Source: Rhynchonema sp. JSB1_4 (lineage: Eukaryota > Nematoda > Chromadorea > Monhysterida > Xyalidae). From it: 64,000 nucleotides of DNA. Positions 62,814 through 64,000 of this stretch are shown in pieces. The stretch lies in contig JASAMV010004544.1 of NCBI GenBank assembly GCA_030248065.1, positions 1-64,000 of the forward strand, read 5' to 3'. Both the position numbers and the translations under genes were made by a program. The notes below the pieces were generated by a model, which saw only the letters and a program-made list of their open reading frames with translations, searched no databases and was not told the DNA's origin. How positions within the stretch are numbered: the first letter of the stretch is position 1; each line of letters opens with the position of its first letter.

Positions 62814-64000
62814 TTTGGTGCGATCAGGGAGTGAAGAGGTCAGGGTGATTGGGTGGAAAGTTGGGATGAAGGAAAGCCTAAGCACAATGAAAAAGTAGAA
62901 TGGCAGAGCCCCGCGACCTTCACGAATTAATGAGATAATGCTTGATGTAAAGGTTTTATCTTAATGAGAATGAACCATAAAAAGTAAAAAAAATCATGAT
63001 TGTTATATGGAACCGTAACAGCCGCCTTATGAACTGGTGGTTGGAACATTTTTGAAACATCTGCGGGCACGCATGTCAACATGATGTGAAACACGCCACC
63101 GCACGAGTCTGATGCAAGCCGACCATTTCTGACCCAAACTGAATTTGATCTAAAAATGTTTAGATTCATCTATGTCTGAAACATCTGCTGGCACGCTGTA
63201 TCAATTTTTGAAACATCAGTTCGCAGATTCTTGTTTCAGGCCTCTCAGAGGACCCCCACACCAATTTTTAGGCCTAAAATAAAAAATCATGTTTTTTCAA
63301 TTTCCCCAAAAATTCTATCAGGGAACTGAGGTCAGATTTTGCCAGAAAAAACATAGATCGGTACAGACCTGATGCTAGATGATTGATGTGCCGGTCTAAC
63401 TTGAACATAAAAGTACTCGTCCTGCTCACTAATAAACTTCATGTTTTCAAACTGCGGACAACTGTAACAGAACTACTTTTTGGAACCGAACTTGTTTTCC
63501 CATGTTCATAATCAATATTTTACGCAGGAAACTTTCAGTCAATATCTACAGTACAACTGTTTTGTACAAATCTTACAATTGTGAAACATCTACCAATAAA
63601 GGTGAAATGGCGCGTAGATAGCGGAAAGCACTGGAAAGAACAATCTAACACCACATGGACATTATACACAGTCTATAGAAGCCTGATAAAGCTAGGAAAG
63701 CAGGCAGGACGGTAAACGTGTAGTGATAAATAAAGGCACAAATTCACGAAAGCGCCAGCACCACCGGTTGGAAAACCCTGCTGTTGGCGTGAGCACGCAA
63801 ATTGAAGTCAGCCAGCTGAAAGTCGTTATAATCGTGTTTGGGGGCGCTTATGCTTACGAGAATTTGGGTCAATATGAACGATAAAAATGAAAGGAAGATT
63901 GACAGAAGAAATAGCAAAACGATAATGATGAAAACATAGAGCAACAAACAACATGATACAATGCAGATTATCAATCAATCAGTCAATAATGATCACAAAC
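62814..64000. other. Upstream flank of the CaaX gene, no gene recognised
   Basis: Contains five copies of the word TGAAACATC or its truncated form (63,051; 63,176; 63,208; 63,582 among them). A minus-strand open frame at 63,744-63,974 has a hydrophobic start and could be an exon of a gene running out of the window, but no motif is firm enough to call. Confidence 0.4.

Noticed and set aside
63744..63974. Possible terminal exon on the minus strand, with one frame reading a GGAG motif that recalls Fringe/C1GALT-type glycosyltransferases
   Set aside because: The motif is four residues in a frame that has no fitting acceptor, and nothing else of the family is visible before the window ends.

Overview
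The window is animal (metazoan) nuclear DNA. Its genes are split by many short introns with T-rich TTTCAG-type 3' splice sites, and five of the seven gene models belong to recognised animal families. A nematode is the best guess. The reasons are the splice-acceptor style, acceptor-like AGs a few bases upstream of three start codons (compatible with spliced-leader trans-splicing), and a degenerate GCCTAA run that is the complement of the nematode telomere unit TTAGGC. No rRNA, tRNA or mitochondrial marker is present to settle it.

Layout. 1-1,997: three nested or adjacent MITE-like insertions upstream of a polyubiquitin gene (+, 1,998-4,054, five units, ten exons). 4,055-14,769: no recognised gene; short degenerate tandem repeats, a C/T-rich tract, an 88-bp satellite (7,832-9,553), then a dense pile of miniature transposons inserted into one another. 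14,792-16,227: mitochondrial ATPase inhibitor IF1 (+). 16,747-20,644: TRUB2-type pseudouridine synthase (+), with a MITE in intron 2 and a foldback repeat in intron 3. 21,514-45,841: a Notch receptor on the minus strand, 30 exons recognised (about 1,896 residues; the signal-peptide exon not found), with very long 5' introns. 45,842-54,690: no recognised gene; a second pile of nested MITEs. 54,692-56,353: an ionotropic-glutamate-receptor-like channel (-). 57,384-58,860: a decayed Tc1/mariner transposon. 59,258-60,403: exons of a small secreted cysteine-rich protein (+). 60,687-62,813: an unrecognised coiled-coil-like protein ending in a polybasic CaaX box (-).

Two of the genes act in mitochondria (IF1, TRUB2) and lie head to tail 519 bp apart. 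Notch and the channel are membrane receptors. The most unusual content is the set of miniature transposons. More than a dozen elements of 340-480 bp carry clean 8-bp or TA target duplications. Each family has its own short unit repeated in one direction near both ends, around a core that often holds the same GC palindrome. Several sit inside one another, so their order of insertion can be read.
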